DNA from: Antedon mediterranea
Lineage: Eukaryota; Echinodermata; Crinoidea; Comatulida; Antedonidae
Assembly: GCF_964355755.1 (NCBI RefSeq)
Contig: NC_092671.1
Coordinates: 15,542,501-15,606,500 of the forward strand
Length of the DNA stretch: 64,000 bases
Direction of reading: 5' to 3'
In this document: in pieces, positions 63,601-64,000 of the stretch
Layout of the letters: each line of letters begins with the position of its first letter
Position numbering within the stretch: the stretch's first letter is position 1
Notes under the pieces: model-generated
The model's database searches: none
Seen by the model: the letters and a program-made list of their open reading frames with translations, nothing else
What the model was told of the DNA's origin: nothing
Program-made: the position numbers and the translations under genes

Positions 63601-64000
63601 TATAACAAAGCAAAAGGCAGATAAATTTGAGAAAATAAACAAAGAACTTAAAGGTTCGTACATAAATGATAAATGTATTTAAGTAATACCATATACATGA
63701 ATATTATTAAGTTTAATTTGGACACAAGACTTTGGTAATTCATTGATAATGCATGTGCAACAAGTATAATCTCAGCTGATTTTTCACAACTTTTGCACCC
63801 AGACATTGTGATACTCATATGCGGGAATAGCAGTAATAGTGTACTATGGTATGTGCCTATACAGTAAAGCAGAATTGCTGTTTCCTCTCGCATATTTCCA
63901 TTTTCTTTCTTATTTTATACATTTTTTGGTTATGGTAAATTTACATTCTCTCTATTTTTTTTTTCAATTTTAGACTCAAATAAGAAATTTGAAGCCAATG
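45632..64000 (+). CDS. CENPE: CENP-E-type kinesin (kinesin-7), 5' part
   Basis: Plus-end-directed kinetochore motor for chromosome congression, inferred from the family. Exons: 45632-45678, 45837-45937, 46072-46161, 47983-48101, 48390-48500, 48953-49034, 50099-50166, 50464-50532, 50769-51152, 51313-51471, 51854-52031, 52203-52369, 53275-53450, 53951-54071, 54315-54434, 54843-54977, 57687-57904, 58015-58069, 58159-60389, 60539-60809, 63476-63653, 63974-past the edge; about 1702 aa, all phases consistent. The motor (about 1-330) has [16 protein letters not shown] (86-93), NEHSSRSHT (194-202) and DLAGSE (233-238). CENP-E-specific matches are [24 protein letters not shown] and the RRETWC motif after the neck. 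The rest is coiled coil, with a tandem repeat in the 2.2-kb exon. The C-terminal kinetochore-binding part lies off the window. Confidence 0.93.
46449..47804. mobile_element. TTAAAGATGTATTGTCCC-family MITE, copy A, with nested element
   Basis: Ends ATTAAAGATGTATTGTCCCC and its exact inverse GGGGACAATACATCTTTAAT. Without the nested 1035-bp element it would be about 320 bp. The left interior (CATAATAGTTATCAACTTTG) matches copy B at 52424. Confidence 0.88.
46593..47627. mobile_element. CAGGGCCGTAGCCAGG-ended element nested in the MITE
   Basis: Ends CAGGGCCGTAGCCAGG and CCTGGCTACGGGCCTG with G-rich/C-rich tracts inside. CAGCC flanks both sides (46588-46592, 47628-47632), a 5-bp duplication. 1035 bp. 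Two frames of about 100 codons inside are not recognisable, so I do not call genes. Confidence 0.88.
48501..48952. other. Kinesin intron, nothing specific seen
   Basis: AT-rich intron. It contains an imperfect inverted repeat around GCACTCATGCCTGATGAATT and the TTTATGAGTGCAATAGGGCA stretch (about 48580-48720), possibly a decayed foldback element. Confidence 0.35.
49117..49267. mobile_element. TWA-MITE copy 9
   Basis: The right arm GATAGTGTTGACAGAGCT is followed by TTA. The left arm is degraded to ACTCTGTTTTATAC and preceded by TTA. In the kinesin intron before the exon at 50099. Confidence 0.75.
49460..49721. mobile_element. TACCRTA-family TIR element, copy C
   Basis: Left end AATACCATATATCCTCTTG with TATAATCCCACCCCC. 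Right end TGGGATTAAACCAGAGGAC, then ATACGGTA. It shares AACCCTGGTTCAGG with copy A. It directly abuts the next element at 49722. Confidence 0.78.
49722..50071. mobile_element. TIR element with roughly 45-bp arms
   Basis: Left arm TAGAGTTCTGCGGTGTGACG runs on through GATAGATGGCGCTGCGTGG. The right arm is its inverse (GCACCACCTACCATCGTGAC, then CAGCAGAACTCTA). It ends 27 bases before the kinesin exon at 50099, so the branch-point and pyrimidine region of that acceptor lie right against it. Confidence 0.8.
52424..52966. mobile_element. TTAAAGATGTATTGTCCC-family MITE, copy B
   Basis: Ends TTGAAAGATGTATTGTCCCT and AAAGGGACAATACATCTTTA. The interior shares CATAATAGTTATTAACTTTC with copy A. About 540 bp, in the kinesin intron before exon 53275. 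Confidence 0.82.
53062..53209. mobile_element. TWA-MITE copy 10
   Basis: Arms AGCTCTGTCTACATTATC and TATAGTGTAGACAGACCT, flanked on both sides by TAA. In the same kinesin intron as the element at 52424. Confidence 0.85.
53562..53735. mobile_element. Possible ACGCAAAGCA-type MITE
   Basis: GTTTCGACGTACGCAAAGCA on the left and an imperfect inverse (ACGTCCTTGCTTTGCGTCC, then TAGTGGAAAC) on the right. It resembles the GTTTCCACTA-ACGCAA elements common in invertebrates. Ends and duplications are not clean. Confidence 0.4.
55092..57018. mobile_element. CAGGGCTCGATTTA-ended element with nested hAT-like copy
   Basis: Left end CAGGGCTCGATTTATC, then TTGCTAGCCCACTGGGCTAG. The right end is the inverse (GCCGGGCTAGCACTAAATCG, then AGCCCTG). 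CCCAT flanks both sides, a 5-bp duplication. Without the nested copy it is about 1.16 kb. The interior near 56.2-56.5 kb is rich in AGGCCTA motifs. Confidence 0.8.
55380..56139. mobile_element. hAT-like TIR element, copy 2 (no insertion)
   Basis: Ends GGCGCTACTGCAGTTTCGCA and TGCGAAACTGCAGTAGCGCC. AATTAACT flanks both sides (55372-55379, 56140-56147), a perfect 8-bp duplication. 760 bp, non-coding, closely similar to both halves of the 42281 copy. Confidence 0.93.
57135..57676. mobile_element. CAGGGATGT-ended element next to a splice acceptor
   Basis: Ends CAGGGATGTCACCA and inverse TGGTTACATCCCTG, with GACCACCA-type subterminal repeats. TTATAT flanks both sides, a 6-bp duplication. The right copy of the duplication is the last sequence before the acceptor of the exon at 57687. 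Confidence 0.82.
58249..59158 (+). repeat. Eight-copy in-frame coding repeat of CENP-E (41-44 aa unit)
   Basis: Units begin near 58249, 58378, 58501, 58624, 58756, 58879, 59002 and 59131, spaced 123, 129 or 132 bases. The consensus is built of [34 protein letters not shown] and [10 protein letters not shown] predicted helix half alternates with a Pro-containing linker. All spacings are multiples of three, and copies are more alike in DNA than the rest of the exon, so expansion is recent. Confidence 0.93.
60976..63450 (+). mobile_element. 5'-truncated LINE (Rex1/CR1-like) with an intact 772-codon ORF
   Basis: ORF 60988-63306. It begins inside the endonuclease domain (INGDFN near residue 42, SDHN near 96). 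It continues with a full [27 protein letters not shown], motif [12 protein letters not shown] (452), GVPQGT (510) and catalytic FADDT (542), then a CKYLG-like [11 protein letters not shown] block and a C-terminal region. No stop or frameshift breaks it, which implies recent insertion. The 3'UTR ends with AATGAATTTCCTTGTTGAGG, ATCAATAAAAG and a (TTATC)n tail (63427-63450), as in Rex1/Babar elements. The exact 5' junction and target duplication were not resolved. Same strand as the kinesin, inside its intron; the tail ends 25 bases before the exon at 63476. Confidence 0.85.

Overview
The window is an animal nuclear genome segment, AT-rich and intron-rich, with GT-AG splicing throughout, many short inverted-repeat transposons and frequent AGGCCTA-type motifs. 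Gene content and base composition point to a marine deuterostome invertebrate. An echinoderm seems most likely to me, but that is inference. No bacterial, viral or CRISPR feature was seen. Exons were assembled by hand from splice sites, reading-phase agreement and remembered protein families; no search was run.

Layout from left to right. (1) 633-2910, + strand: the last seven exons of UBXN4 (erasin), with a UBX domain, an ER-anchoring hydrophobic segment and the conserved acidic C-terminus. Its 3'UTR carries decayed tandem copies of the final codons. (2) 4.2-26.7 kb, + strand: a complete MEGF10/11-PEAR1-Draper-type receptor of 26 coding exons and 1083 aa (signal peptide, EMI domain, 17 EGF-like modules, transmembrane helix, tyrosine-containing tail). 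A candidate non-coding first exon ends at 4547, and intron 1 (about 6 kb) is filled with inverted-repeat elements. (3) 33.8-38.8 kb, - strand: a complete RAB11A-type GTPase of five coding exons and 216 aa, tail-to-tail with the receptor. (4) 40.3-41.5 kb, - strand: a small three-exon gene for a 115-aa cysteine-rich single-pass membrane protein resembling the Shisa-like (STMC6) group, with a possible alternative membrane-spanning last exon at 39680-39965. (5) 41.9 kb to the right edge, + strand: a CENP-E-type mitotic kinesin, head-to-head with gene 4 and running off the window after about 1700 residues. It has a complete motor domain, then coiled coil including an eight-copy 41-44 aa tandem repeat in one 2.2-kb exon.

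Mobile DNA makes up most of the rest. There are ten copies of a PIF/Harbinger-like MITE with 3-bp TTA/TAA target duplications, and two copies of a hAT-like element with perfect 8-bp duplications, one carrying a second element inside it. Several families have CAGGG ends and 5-6 bp duplications, and three copies belong to a TACCRTA-ended family. There is also a frameshifted LINE reverse transcriptase in the receptor and a nearly intact 5'-truncated Rex1/CR1-like LINE in the kinesin.

The genes do not form a pathway: ER-associated degradation, engulfment receptor, recycling-endosome traffic, small membrane adaptor and chromosome congression. I found no new multi-gene system. The most unusual signals are small structural ones: a triplicated 3' splice site, a minisatellite abutting a splice donor, transposon ends forming the DNA just upstream of splice acceptors, and a possible alternative transmembrane exon.
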